A DNA stretch of 31,959 nt from Sterolibacterium sp964521075 (GTDB lineage Bacteria; Pseudomonadota; Gammaproteobacteria; Burkholderiales; Rhodocyclaceae), in contig CAZFPI010000018.1 of NCBI GenBank assembly GCA_964521075.1, positions 1-31,959 on the forward strand, in the 5' to 3' direction. The number at the start of each line of letters is the position of its first letter. The stretch's first letter is position 1. A program made the position numbers and the translations under genes. The notes beneath the pieces are model-generated. The model was not told where the DNA came from, did no database searches, and saw only the letters and a list, made by a program, of their open reading frames with translations. Of the stretch, positions 25,719 through 31,959 are shown in pieces.

Positions 25719-26267
25719 ATGAAACTGATCCCCACCAGTCTGCCCGACGTCCTGCTGATCGAACCCAAAGTCTTTGGCGATGCGCGCGGTTTTTTCTTTG
25801 AAAGCTACAACCGCCAGACGCTCGCCAGTCTTTCCCCCGCACTCGACATCGAATTCGTCCAGGACAACCATTCCCGCTCGGCACGCAATGTCCTGCGCGG
25901 CCTGCACTACCAGATCACGCATCCCCAGGGAAAGCTGGTGCGCGTCGTCGTCGGGGCCGTATACGACGTTGCCGTCGATCTTCGTCGCTCGTCGCCCACC
26001 TTCGGCCAATGGACAGGCCAGACGCTCTCCGCAGAAAACCAGCGCATGATGTGGGTTCCACCCGGCTTCGCCCACGGTTTCTGCGTCATTTCCGACGTTG
26101 CCGAATTCCTCTACAAGACCACCGATTACTGGCATCCCGAACATGAACGCTCGCTGCTCTGGAACGACCCCGACCTGAACATCCCCTGGCCTCTCCAGGC
26201 CCCACCCCTGCTGGCGGCAAAAGACCAGGCGGGCAAGCCGCTGTCTGACGCGGAGACTTACGCATGA
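25719..26267 (+). CDS. rmlC: dTDP-4-dehydrorhamnose 3,5-epimerase
   Basis: The product is 182 aa, the usual length. It inverts two stereocentres of the 4-keto-6-deoxy sugar in the third step of dTDP-L-rhamnose synthesis. RmlC signatures are clear: DARGFFFESYN, FVQDNHSRS and LRGLHYQ with the catalytic His. MMWVPPGFAHGF and EFLYKTTDYW follow, the latter with the conserved Tyr. The start at 25719 follows a 38-base gap after rmlA. The only nearby purine run is poor as a ribosome binding site, so translation may depend on coupling. Its stop overlaps the rmlD start in an ATGA. Confidence 0.97.
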   Translation: MKLIPTSLPDVLLIEPKVFGDARGFFFESYNRQTLASLSPALDIEFVQDNHSRSARNVLRGLHYQITHPQGKLVRVVVGAVYDVAVDLRRSSPTFGQWTGQTLSAENQRMMWVPPGFAHGFCVISDVAEFLYKTTDYWHPEHERSLLWNDPDLNIPWPLQAPPLLAAKDQAGKPLSDAETYA

Positions 26268-27118
26268 AACGCATCCTCATCATCGGGAAAAACGGCCAGG
26301 TCGGCTGGGAATTACAGCGCACCCTGGCCTGCCTGGGGAAAATCACCGCCCTGGATTATCCGGAAATTGATCTGGCAAACGCCGATCATCTTCGCGCAAC
26401 CCTGCGTGAACATCGCGCCGACATCATCGTCAATGCCGCCGCCTACACAGCCGTCGACCAGGCAGAAACCGATATCACGCAAGCCATGGCCATCAATGGC
26501 AAAGCCCCGGCCATCCTCGCCGAAGAAGCAAAAAAAACAGGGGCGATGCTGGTGCATTACTCCACGGACTACGTCTATGACGGTACGGGAGAAGCCGCCT
26601 TTACGGAATCCTCGCCAACAGCACCACTCAGCGTTTATGGGCGCACCAAGCTGGCTGGGGATGAAGCCATCCAGGCCATCGGCTGCCGCCACCTGATTTA
26701 TCGCACCAGCTGGGTCTATGGCATGCGTGGAAAAAACTTCCTGCTCACCATGCTGCGTCTTGCACAAGAAAGAGAAGAACTGCGCGTCGTCGCCGACCAG
26801 ATCGGCGCGCCAACCTGGAGCCGGCTCATCGCCGAAGCCACAGCACTCGCTTTAGCAGGGAAAGGGGAAGTTCAGGGGCTGTTTCACCTGACCAGCCATG
26901 GAGCCACCTCATGGCATGGCTTCACCGAGGCCATTCTTGAACTGAGCCAGCATCAGCGGACACGGCAACCGCGCCTGACAGGCATCCCGACCGAAGAATA
27001 CCCGCTACCTGCCCCTCGCCCGCGCAACTCCCGCCTGTCCTGCGAAAAACTCCAGCACGAGGCAGGCATTGCCCTGCCGCACTGGCGCGACGCGCTGGCC
27101 CTGTGCCTGTCGTCGTAG
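26264..27118 (+). CDS. rmlD: dTDP-4-dehydrorhamnose reductase
   Basis: The product is 284 aa. It reduces dTDP-4-keto-L-rhamnose to dTDP-L-rhamnose, the last step, with NAD(P)H. The N-terminal coenzyme motif is IIGKNGQVGWELQ. NAAAYTAVDQAE, STDYVYDGTGEAAFTE and the YxxxK motif in VYGRTKLAGDEA are standard for RmlD. VYGMRGKNFLLTMLRLA and a C-terminal RPRNSRLSCEKL complete the family picture. It overlaps rmlC by four bases and ends the seven-gene run that began with the histidine kinase. The next gene is on the opposite strand. Confidence 0.97.
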   Translation: MKRILIIGKNGQVGWELQRTLACLGKITALDYPEIDLANADHLRATLREHRADIIVNAAAYTAVDQAETDITQAMAINGKAPAILAEEAKKTGAMLVHYSTDYVYDGTGEAAFTESSPTAPLSVYGRTKLAGDEAIQAIGCRHLIYRTSWVYGMRGKNFLLTMLRLAQEREELRVVADQIGAPTWSRLIAEATALALAGKGEVQGLFHLTSHGATSWHGFTEAILELSQHQRTRQPRLTGIPTEEYPLPAPRPRNSRLSCEKLQHEAGIALPHWRDALALCLSS

Positions 27119-27183
27119 GGAAGCCGGGAAACCCCGGGCAACACCAAAAATACTGCGGAAACATCACACCACAGAACCATCGT

Positions 27184-27199
27184 TCCGGCGAAAGCCGGA
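27184..27199. repeat. REP-like hairpin with GAAA loop
   Basis: A perfect 6-bp stem (TCCGGC/GCCGGA) with a GAAA tetraloop lies between the convergent rmlD and Gly-rich genes. Hairpins of the form TTCCGGCGAAAGCCGG are common as dispersed intergenic repeats in betaproteobacteria. It may also act as a weak bidirectional transcription or mRNA-end signal. Only one copy is seen in this window. Confidence 0.5.
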
Positions 27200-27210
27200 C
27201 GCCACACAAC

Positions 27211-27226
27211 AGGAATTCAGGAATTC
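27211..27226. repeat. Tandem AGGAATTC duplication
   Basis: Two perfect copies of AGGAATTC stand side by side (27211-27218, 27219-27226). The second copy includes two bases of the stop codon of the Gly-rich gene on the minus strand. It looks like a slippage duplication, and no function is assigned. Confidence 0.75.
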
Positions 27227-27731
27227 AGCTCCCCGGGGTTCCGCCCGACGCCCCGGCCTGTGAAGCTCCCTGGGCGGGATTCGCCCCGCCCGGCGCGGAG
27301 TTTGAACCTGAATTCGGGTTCGGGTTTGAATTACCCTGGCCCGCCCCACCCGACTGCCCCTGCTGGCCACCACCCTTGTCCTTGTTATTGCGCTTTCGCA
27401 TGTGCTGAGGCTGCTTGTTTCCGCCGCCACCGCCGCCGCCCTGGCCCTGCGGTTTACGCTCCTGTCGCTCCCCGCGCTGATCGTTCTGGCGAAAATGTGA
27501 TTGGCCGTGCTGTTTCGAACCAGAATGGCCAGAATGTCCGCCCGACGAACCGGCCGACGACTTGCGTGGCCCCAGGGTAATCTCGATTTCGATGATTTCA
27601 TCCCACTGGGCCTCTGTCCGCACCCGCTCGGGAACCGACAGCAACTCGCGCAACCGCGCGACGGGATTGGGATGGGGTTTGGCTGGCGGCGGCGTCATTG
27701 CCCCGCCAGCTTGCTGCTCGTCACTACTCAT
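27225..27731 (-). CDS. Hypothetical Gly/Gln/Asn-rich disordered protein
   Basis: The product is 168 aa. I do not recognise a named family. Residues from about 18 to 60 look like a small folded or helical part (RLRELLSVPERVRTEAQWDE, then IIEIEITLGPR). The remaining 110 or so residues are low-complexity: a basic Arg/Gln segment, a seven-Gly run, MRKRNNKDKGGG and a repeated Asn-Pro/Gly-Ser tail. The basic, Gly-rich middle would suit RNA or nucleic-acid binding, but this is only a suggestion. A GAGGG ribosome binding site precedes the ATG. It lies 10 bases after the GIY-YIG gene and probably belongs to the same transcript as the methylthioinosine phosphorylase gene. Confidence 0.65.
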   Translation of the reverse strand: MSSDEQQAGGAMTPPPAKPHPNPVARLRELLSVPERVRTEAQWDEIIEIEITLGPRKSSAGSSGGHSGHSGSKQHGQSHFRQNDQRGERQERKPQGQGGGGGGGNKQPQHMRKRNNKDKGGGQQGQSGGAGQGNSNPNPNSGSNSAPGGANPAQGASQAGASGGTPGS

Positions 27732-27741
27732 TTTGATTCCC

Positions 27742-27996
27742 TCAACAGGTCATTCCCTGCCCGCAAAACACTCGCTTTTCGCTGGCAGACATACGCTTCA
27801 CACGAAGCTCGGCCTTTAGTGCCGCCGATTTATCCGGGAAGGCCACGCTCATCAAGAGCCGCATCGGGCGAAAGGATCGCGTATAACGCGCGCCCTTGCC
27901 CGCGACATGGCGGGCATAACGCGCCGCCACATCCTTCGCGATGCCAGTATAAATGCTGCCTCCCTCGCACTCAATCAGATAGAGATACCAGGCCAT
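27742..27996 (-). CDS. GIY-YIG domain protein (UPF0213/YhbQ-like)
   Basis: The product is 84 aa and consists of a single small GIY-YIG domain. The motif strands are visible as WYLYLIEC near the N-terminus and IYTGIAKDVAARYARH, followed by GKGARYTRSFRP and a later Glu in AALKAELRVKRM. The last two fit the family's basic and metal-binding residues. Relatives such as E. coli YhbQ are thought to act on DNA, but many have no established role. It starts 9 bases after the phosphorylase stop and ends 10 bases before the Gly-rich gene, so the three form an operon. Confidence 0.85.
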   Translation of the reverse strand: MAWYLYLIECEGGSIYTGIAKDVAARYARHVAGKGARYTRSFRPMRLLMSVAFPDKSAALKAELRVKRMSASEKRVFCGQGMTC

Positions 27997-28005
27997 CGCC
28001 AGCTC

Positions 28006-28764
28006 TCATGGATTCGGGCAGCCACACGTCTCACAAAAATTGGAAATAACGCTACGAACACTGCCCATGGCCGTCGCCAACACAGCTTCCAGCTGATCGA
28101 AGGAAATTTCCTGTGTGCTGTCGCCCCGCCCCGCCGCCCAGTTGGCGACAACCGAAATTGCCGCATAAGGCGCGCCCACCTCTCGCGCCAGAACAGCTTC
28201 CGGCATTCCTGTCATACCGACGACATCCGCACCATCTTTTTCGAAACGGTTGATCTCGGCAGCAGTTTCAAGCCTGGGGCCCTGTGAAACAGCATAGACC
28301 GCACCATCCCCCACCTTGACGCCGGCACGGGTGGCAGCCGCCAGAAGCATGCAGCGCAGAGATTCATCGTAGGGGCGTGTGAAATCGATATGCACCACGG
28401 GGGCCACTTGATCATCGTAAAAAGATGCTGCTCGCCCGGAAGTGTAGTCGATCAACTGATGCGGCACGACCAGGGAGCCCGGGGCCAGGTCTGCCCGAAT
28501 GCCGCCGACCGAGGCGACAGACACAATGCGGCTCGCCCCGGCTCCCTGAACCAGAGCCCAGATATTGGCACGGTAATTGACGCGGTGTGGCGGGATCGTA
28601 TGCCCAAAACCATGTCGTGCCAGAAACACCACTTCCTGTTCGCCGATACTGCCAAAAGTCAGCGTCCCCGAAGGCTCGCCATACGGTGTCCGGATCACCT
28701 TTTGGTGAGAAACATCCAGATTGGAAAGCTGGGAAAGGCCGCTGCCGCCGATGATTGCCAACAT
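28006..28764 (-). CDS. S-methyl-5'-thioinosine (or thioadenosine) phosphorylase
   Basis: The product is 252 aa, matching the MTAP/MTIP branch of the PNP family. It cleaves the nucleoside by-product of polyamine and related SAM-dependent pathways with phosphate, giving a base and 5-methylthioribose-1-phosphate. Signatures are IIGGSGLSQL at the N-terminus, FLARHGFGHTIPPHRVNYRANIWAL, VASVGGIR and the substrate-site segment DVVGMTGMPEAVLARE. Betaproteobacterial and pseudomonad members are usually assigned to thioinosine, but the sequence alone does not settle the base. The ATG at 28764 gives the conserved start; a longer frame to 28845 would run through the promoter region. A TACAAT box at 28797-28802 (minus) may serve as its -10. 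Confidence 0.85.
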   Translation of the reverse strand: MLAIIGGSGLSQLSNLDVSHQKVIRTPYGEPSGTLTFGSIGEQEVVFLARHGFGHTIPPHRVNYRANIWALVQGAGASRIVSVASVGGIRADLAPGSLVVPHQLIDYTSGRAASFYDDQVAPVVHIDFTRPYDESLRCMLLAAATRAGVKVGDGAVYAVSQGPRLETAAEINRFEKDGADVVGMTGMPEAVLAREVGAPYAAISVVANWAAGRGDSTQEISFDQLEAVLATAMGSVRSVISNFCETCGCPNP

Positions 28765-28796
28765 AAGGTATGTTCTGAAGTGATTTCGGAATACCG

Positions 28797-28802
28797 ATTG
28801 TA
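28797..28802 (-). promoter_or_regulatory. Candidate -10 box for the phosphorylase operon
   Basis: It reads TACAAT on the minus strand, 32 bases before the ATG at 28764 and divergent from the thrS promoter. No convincing -35 is seen, so this is tentative. Confidence 0.3.
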
Positions 28803-28895
28803 GCCGAGCTTTCACGAGACAAAGCAGCAAGAGGTCGATCAACACCCAGCCAACACATTCGGGCCCTTCGCCAAAATAGTGGCGGACACGTCATC

Positions 28896-28904
28896 TGCTA
28901 TAAT
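28896..28904 (+). promoter_or_regulatory. Extended -10 promoter of thrS
   Basis: TGCTATAAT combines a perfect -10 hexamer (28899-28904) with an upstream TGN element, which can replace a good -35. None is seen. Transcription would start near 28911, leaving a leader of about 45 bases before the thrS ATG at 28957. Confidence 0.6.
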
Positions 28905-28956
28905 TTTCGGCTCATTTCATGGCGAACAGCCCTTTCAGCACAGGAATTGCACGATC

Positions 28957-30882
28957 ATGCCGGTAATCACCCTGCCCGATGGCTCCAGGCGAGAATTCCC
29001 GCAACCGACCACGGTCGCAGAGGTAGCAGCATCCATCGGCAGCGGCCTGGCCAAGGCAGCCCTGGCCGGGCGCATCGACGGAAAACTCGTGGACACCAGC
29101 CACCGCATCGAACAGGATGTCCAGCTGGCGATCATCACAGACAAAGATGCCGATGGCATCGACATCATTCGTCACTCCACCGCCCACCTCCTGGCTTACG
29201 CGGTCAAAGAACTATTCCCCGAGGCGCAAGTCACCATCGGCCCGACCGTCGATAACGGCTTCTACTACGATTTCGCCTGCCCGCGCCCCTTCACCCCGGA
29301 AGACCTGCAACAAATCGAACAGCGCATGACGCAGCTCGCAAAAAAGGACTTCCCCATCACCCGCGAAGTCTGGCCACGCGACAAAGCCATCGAATTCTTC
29401 AAGTCCATCGGCGAACACTACAAAGCCGAACTAATAGCCTCCATCCCTGCCGGGGAAGATGTCTCGCTCTATCGCGAAGGCGACTTCATCGACCTGTGCC
29501 GGGGCCCGCACGTCCCTTCGACCGGAAAACTCAAGGTTTTCAAGCTGATGAAAGTCGCCGGAGCCTACTGGCGTGGCGACCAGAAAAACGAGCAGCTCCA
29601 GCGTATCTACGGCACAGCCTGGGCCAAGAAGGAAGACCTCGACAATTACCTGCACGTCCTCGAAGAGGCCGAGAAGCGCGACCATCGCAAACTCGGCAAA
29701 CAACTTGATCTGTTTCACCTGCAGGACGAAGCCCCCGGGCTCGTGTTCTGGCATCCCCATGGCTGGAGCATCTGGCAGGAAATCGAACAATACATGCGCC
29801 GCGTCTACCGGGAAAACGGCTACCAGGAAGTGCGCTGCCCGCAGATTCTTGACAGCTCCCTCTGGGAAAAATCCGGCCACTGGGGCCATTATCGCGCCAA
29901 CATGTTCATCACCGAATCGGAAAATCGCGATTACGCCGTCAAGCCGATGAACTGCCCGGGCCATGTCCAGATTTTCAACAACGGCCTGCGCTCCTACCGC
30001 GAACTCCCCCTGCGGTACGGCGAATTTGGCTCCTGCCACCGCAACGAACCCTCGGGAGCCTTGCACGGTGTCATGCGGGTGCGTGGTTTCACACAGGATG
30101 ACGGCCACATCTTCTGCACCGAAGACCAGATCGAAGCGGAAATCACAGCCTTCAATACCCAGCTGCGCCAGGTCTATGCCGATTTCGGCTTCACCGACAT
30201 CGCCGTCAAGCTGGCACTACGCCCCGATGACCGCGTTGGATCCGACGAAGACTGGGACAAATCCGAAAACGCCCTGCGCTCCGCCTTGCGTGCCAGCGGC
30301 CTGGAATGGGAAGAACTCCCCGGTGAAGGCGCGTTTTACGGCCCCAAAATCGAATTTCACATCAAAGATGCCCTGGGGCGCTCCTGGCAATGCGGCACAG
30401 TGCAAGTCGACCCGTCGATGCCTGTACGTCTGGGCGCAGAATACGTCGGCGAAGACAATGCACGTCACGCACCCATCATGCTCCACCGCGCCGTCCTCGG
30501 CTCACTGGAACGCTTCATCGGCATCCTGATCGAACACCACGCCGGAGCCTTCCCCCTGTGGCTGGCCCCGGTTCAGGTCGTCATCATGAACATCTCTGAA
30601 GCCCAGGCCAGCTACGCCGGGGCTGTTGCAGAAAAGCTGCGTGAAGCGGGCCTGCGTGTCGAAGCCGATTTGCGCGGCGAGAAGATCGGCTATAAAATCC
30701 GCGAACACAGTTTATTGAAGCGGCCATATCAGATTGTCGTCGGCGACAACGAAATGGCCGCCGGGATGGTCGCTGTGCGTGCCCGGGGCAATATAGACCT
30801 CGGGCAAATGTCCCCGGAAGCGTTGATCGAACGCCTGCTGCTGGAACGTAACAGCCGCGGTGCCCAGAGCGTGCAGCCGTAA
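28957..30882 (+). CDS. thrS: Threonyl-tRNA synthetase
   Basis: The product is 641 aa, nearly identical in length to E. coli ThrS. It charges tRNA-Thr with threonine in the cytoplasm. The N-terminal TGS domain (ITLPDGSRREFP) is followed by the editing domain with HSTAHLLAYAVKELFP. The class II catalytic core has MNCPGHVQIF, with a zinc-ligand Cys, and motif 2 in SCHRNEPSGALHG with DDGHIFCT. Motif 3 contains RFIGILIEHHAGAFP. The C-terminal anticodon-binding domain runs to the end. The ATG at 28957 gives the standard N-terminus; an upstream frame from 28879 would cover the promoter and is rejected. AGGA lies about 11 bases upstream. It heads the translation operon with infC, rpmI and rplT. Confidence 0.98.
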   Translation: MPVITLPDGSRREFPQPTTVAEVAASIGSGLAKAALAGRIDGKLVDTSHRIEQDVQLAIITDKDADGIDIIRHSTAHLLAYAVKELFPEAQVTIGPTVDNGFYYDFACPRPFTPEDLQQIEQRMTQLAKKDFPITREVWPRDKAIEFFKSIGEHYKAELIASIPAGEDVSLYREGDFIDLCRGPHVPSTGKLKVFKLMKVAGAYWRGDQKNEQLQRIYGTAWAKKEDLDNYLHVLEEAEKRDHRKLGKQLDLFHLQDEAPGLVFWHPHGWSIWQEIEQYMRRVYRENGYQEVRCPQILDSSLWEKSGHWGHYRANMFITESENRDYAVKPMNCPGHVQIFNNGLRSYRELPLRYGEFGSCHRNEPSGALHGVMRVRGFTQDDGHIFCTEDQIEAEITAFNTQLRQVYADFGFTDIAVKLALRPDDRVGSDEDWDKSENALRSALRASGLEWEELPGEGAFYGPKIEFHIKDALGRSWQCGTVQVDPSMPVRLGAEYVGEDNARHAPIMLHRAVLGSLERFIGILIEHHAGAFPLWLAPVQVVIMNISEAQASYAGAVAEKLREAGLRVEADLRGEKIGYKIREHSLLKRPYQIVVGDNEMAAGMVAVRARGNIDLGQMSPEALIERLLLERNSRGAQSVQP

Positions 30883-30936
30883 GTCGGACTGCCAGACGCA
30901 GCGGCCTGTTTTATTGTTTTTTTGGAGTATCGAACC

Positions 30937-31461
30937 ATCGCCCAGGAAAAGACGCAACGCGTCAACCACGAAATCACCGCCCCCGAGATCCGTCTCGTCG
31001 GTGTAAATGCAGAACAGCTCGGGATCGTCTCGCTACGCGCCGCCCTCGAACTGGCCGAAGAAAGCGAAGTCGATCTGGTCGAAATTGCGCCCACCGCGCA
31101 ACCACCGGTCTGCCGCCTGATGGACTTCGGCAAGTTCAAGTATCAGGAGGCCAAGCGGGCGCACGACGCCAAACTCAAGCAAAAACAGGTGCAGGTCAAG
31201 GAAATCAAGTTTCGTCCCGGTACCGACGAGGGCGACTACAAGATCAAGCTTCGCAACCTGATCAAGTTCTTGCAGGAAGGCGACAAGACCAAGATCACGC
31301 TGCGCTTCCGGGGGCGCGAAATGGCCCACCAGGAATTCGGCATCCGCCTGCTGGAACGCGTCAAGGCGGATCTGCAAGAACACGGTGTGGTCGAGCAGTT
31401 CCCGAAAATGGAAGGCCGGCAGCTCATCATGGTTCTGGCCCCGATCAAGAAGCAGAAGTAA
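30937..31461 (+). CDS. infC: Translation initiation factor IF-3, ATC start codon
   Basis: The product is 174 aa. IF-3 binds the 30S subunit, checks the initiator tRNA-codon pair and keeps subunits apart. The sequence aligns throughout with the family: EIRLVGVNAEQLGIVSLRAAL, PPVCRLMDFGKFKY, VKEIKFRPGTDEGDY, ITLRFRGREMAHQ and a final MVLAPIKKQK. The only start that fits the ribosome binding site GGAG (30924-30927) and the family N-terminus is ATC at 30937. An in-frame TTG at 30922 lies on the binding site itself and is rejected. Non-standard AUU/AUC starts are well known in infC, where IF-3 represses its own translation by discriminating against them. It starts 54 bases after thrS. Confidence 0.93.
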   Translation: MAQEKTQRVNHEITAPEIRLVGVNAEQLGIVSLRAALELAEESEVDLVEIAPTAQPPVCRLMDFGKFKYQEAKRAHDAKLKQKQVQVKEIKFRPGTDEGDYKIKLRNLIKFLQEGDKTKITLRFRGREMAHQEFGIRLLERVKADLQEHGVVEQFPKMEGRQLIMVLAPIKKQK

Positions 31462-31466
31462 CTTAA

Positions 31467-31498
31467 CAACAACGCAACAACGCAGCAACGCAACAACG
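31467..31498 (+). repeat. Four tandem CAACAACG units between infC and rpmI
   Basis: Units at 31467, 31475, 31483 and 31491 read CAACAACG, CAACAACG, CAGCAACG and CAACAACG. The run begins five bases after the infC stop. CAA-rich RNA stays unstructured, so this may form a flexible spacer before the folded rpmI leader. Confidence 0.9.
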
Positions 31499-31532
31499 AA
31501 CACAAACCGAATCCACCTGCCTGGCCAGCATT

Positions 31533-31602
31533 CACCGGCGGGGCGGGTGTCACAAGTGGCTGCGGGTCATCCAAGCACCTTCACAAAGAAGGTCACCCGG
31601 TG
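31533..31602 (+). promoter_or_regulatory. Candidate folded leader of rpmI-rplT
   Basis: CACCGG (31533-31538) can pair with CCGGTG (31597-31602). The pairing would enclose a perfect 6-bp hairpin ACCTTC-ACAAA-GAAGGT (31577-31593) and end ten bases before the rpmI ribosome binding site. A competing short hairpin, CACC-C-GGTG (31594-31602), uses the same 3' bases. In other bacteria L20 represses this operon through RNA structure here, so a similar role is plausible but unproven. Confidence 0.4.
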
Positions 31603-31624
31603 CCATGTTAAAAGGAGATCTTCG

Positions 31625-31822
31625 ATGCCGAAGATGAAAACGAAGAGCAGTGCCAAGAAGCGCTTTCAGGTGCGCGCTGGCGGCACAATCAAACGCGGAT
31701 CGGCGTTCAAGCGTCACATCCTCACCAAGAAGACCACCAAGAACAAACGCCAGTTGCGCGGTATCACGGCGGTGGTGGCTGCAGATGTGAAATCCGTCCG
31801 GGCCATGATGCCCTACGCATAA
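31625..31822 (+). CDS. rpmI: 50S ribosomal protein L35
   Basis: The product is 65 aa, the standard length. It is highly basic with the family N-terminus MPKMKTKSSAKKRF, the central TIKRGSAFKRHILTKK and a C-terminal RGITAVVAADVKSVRAMMPY. A strong AAAGGAG ribosome binding site precedes the ATG. Its TAA stop touches the ribosome binding site of rplT, so the two ribosomal-protein genes are tightly coupled, as in most bacteria. Confidence 0.98.
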   Translation: MPKMKTKSSAKKRFQVRAGGTIKRGSAFKRHILTKKTTKNKRQLRGITAVVAADVKSVRAMMPYA

Positions 31823-31834
31823 GGAGAGCTTGAA

Positions 31835-31959
31835 ATGTCCCGAGTCAAACGTGGTGTAACGGCGCGCGCGCGCCACAAAAAAGTTCTCGACGCAGCCAAG
31901 GGTTACCGCGGCCGCCGGAAAAACGTCTATCGCATCGCCAAACAGGCGGTGATGAAGGC
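31835..31959 (+). CDS. rplT: 50S ribosomal protein L20, 5' part only
   Basis: The frame is open from ATG 31835 to the end of the window, giving the first 41 residues of a protein that is normally about 118 aa. The N-terminus SRVKRGVTARARHKKVLDAA and the following KGYRGRRKNVYRIAKQAV are typical of L20. AAGGAG at 31821-31826 overlaps the rpmI stop region. L20 helps assemble the large subunit and in many bacteria represses this operon. The rest of the gene lies outside the window. Confidence 0.97.
   Translation, partial: MSRVKRGVTARARHKKVLDAAKGYRGRRKNVYRIAKQAVMK

Noticed and set aside
27124..27137. Rho-independent terminator after rmlD
   Set aside because: A short CCGGG/CCCGG stem exists, but no T-run follows, so the evidence is too weak.
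31467..31498. CRISPR-like array
   Set aside because: The units are only 8 bases, directly adjacent and without spacers.

Overview
The window looks like chromosomal DNA of a GC-rich betaproteobacterium. I favour a Rhodocyclales/Nitrosomonadales-type organism, but I cannot name the genus. The reasons are the thrS-infC-rpmI-rplT block with an ATC-started infC, the adjacent S-methyl-5'-thioinosine phosphorylase gene, the HDOD, NarL-type and GGDEF signalling genes, and the rmlBACD operon. I see no insertion sequence, phage gene or CRISPR array.

Layout. (1) 1-2329, plus strand: an AT-rich leader, an HDOD-domain gene and a condensation-fold acyltransferase. (2) 2403-17217, minus strand: a tightly packed six-gene operon for a glycosylated polyketide or secondary lipid. 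It encodes a 2416-aa synthase (two nitronate-monooxygenase-like domains, KS, AT, two ACPs, KR), a 1479-aa synthase (KS, atypical AT, DH, fused phosphopantetheinyl transferase), a free ACP, a GT1 glycosyltransferase, an alpha/beta hydrolase and an LCMT-type methyltransferase. (3) 17500-19565: a beta-hydroxyacid dehydrogenase, a split YeeE/YedE sulfur-transport pair and tRNA-Thr(UGU). (4) 19700-27118, plus strand: one apparent operon of histidine kinase, response regulator, diguanylate cyclase and rmlBACD (dTDP-L-rhamnose synthesis). (5) 27225-28764, minus strand: a Gly-rich disordered protein, a GIY-YIG protein and methylthioinosine phosphorylase. (6) 28899 to the end, plus strand: thrS, infC, rpmI and the start of rplT.

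The most interesting part is the polyketide/lipid cluster. Its ACP motifs (LSIDSIKR), KR region and nitronate-monooxygenase-type domains resemble the Pfa (omega-3 PUFA) and heterocyst-glycolipid synthases. However, the PfaD-like reductase is duplicated and fused in front of the PfaA-like module, and a PPTase is fused behind the dehydratase of the second protein. One AT lacks the usual carboxylate-binding Arg and GQG motif. Neither synthase has a thioesterase domain, so the nearby hydrolase or the condensation-fold acyltransferase may release the product. The glycosyltransferase and methyltransferase would decorate it, and the rml operon could supply a sugar donor. The product is unknown and these links are inference.

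All calls come from reading the sequence and the conceptual translations. No database search was run.
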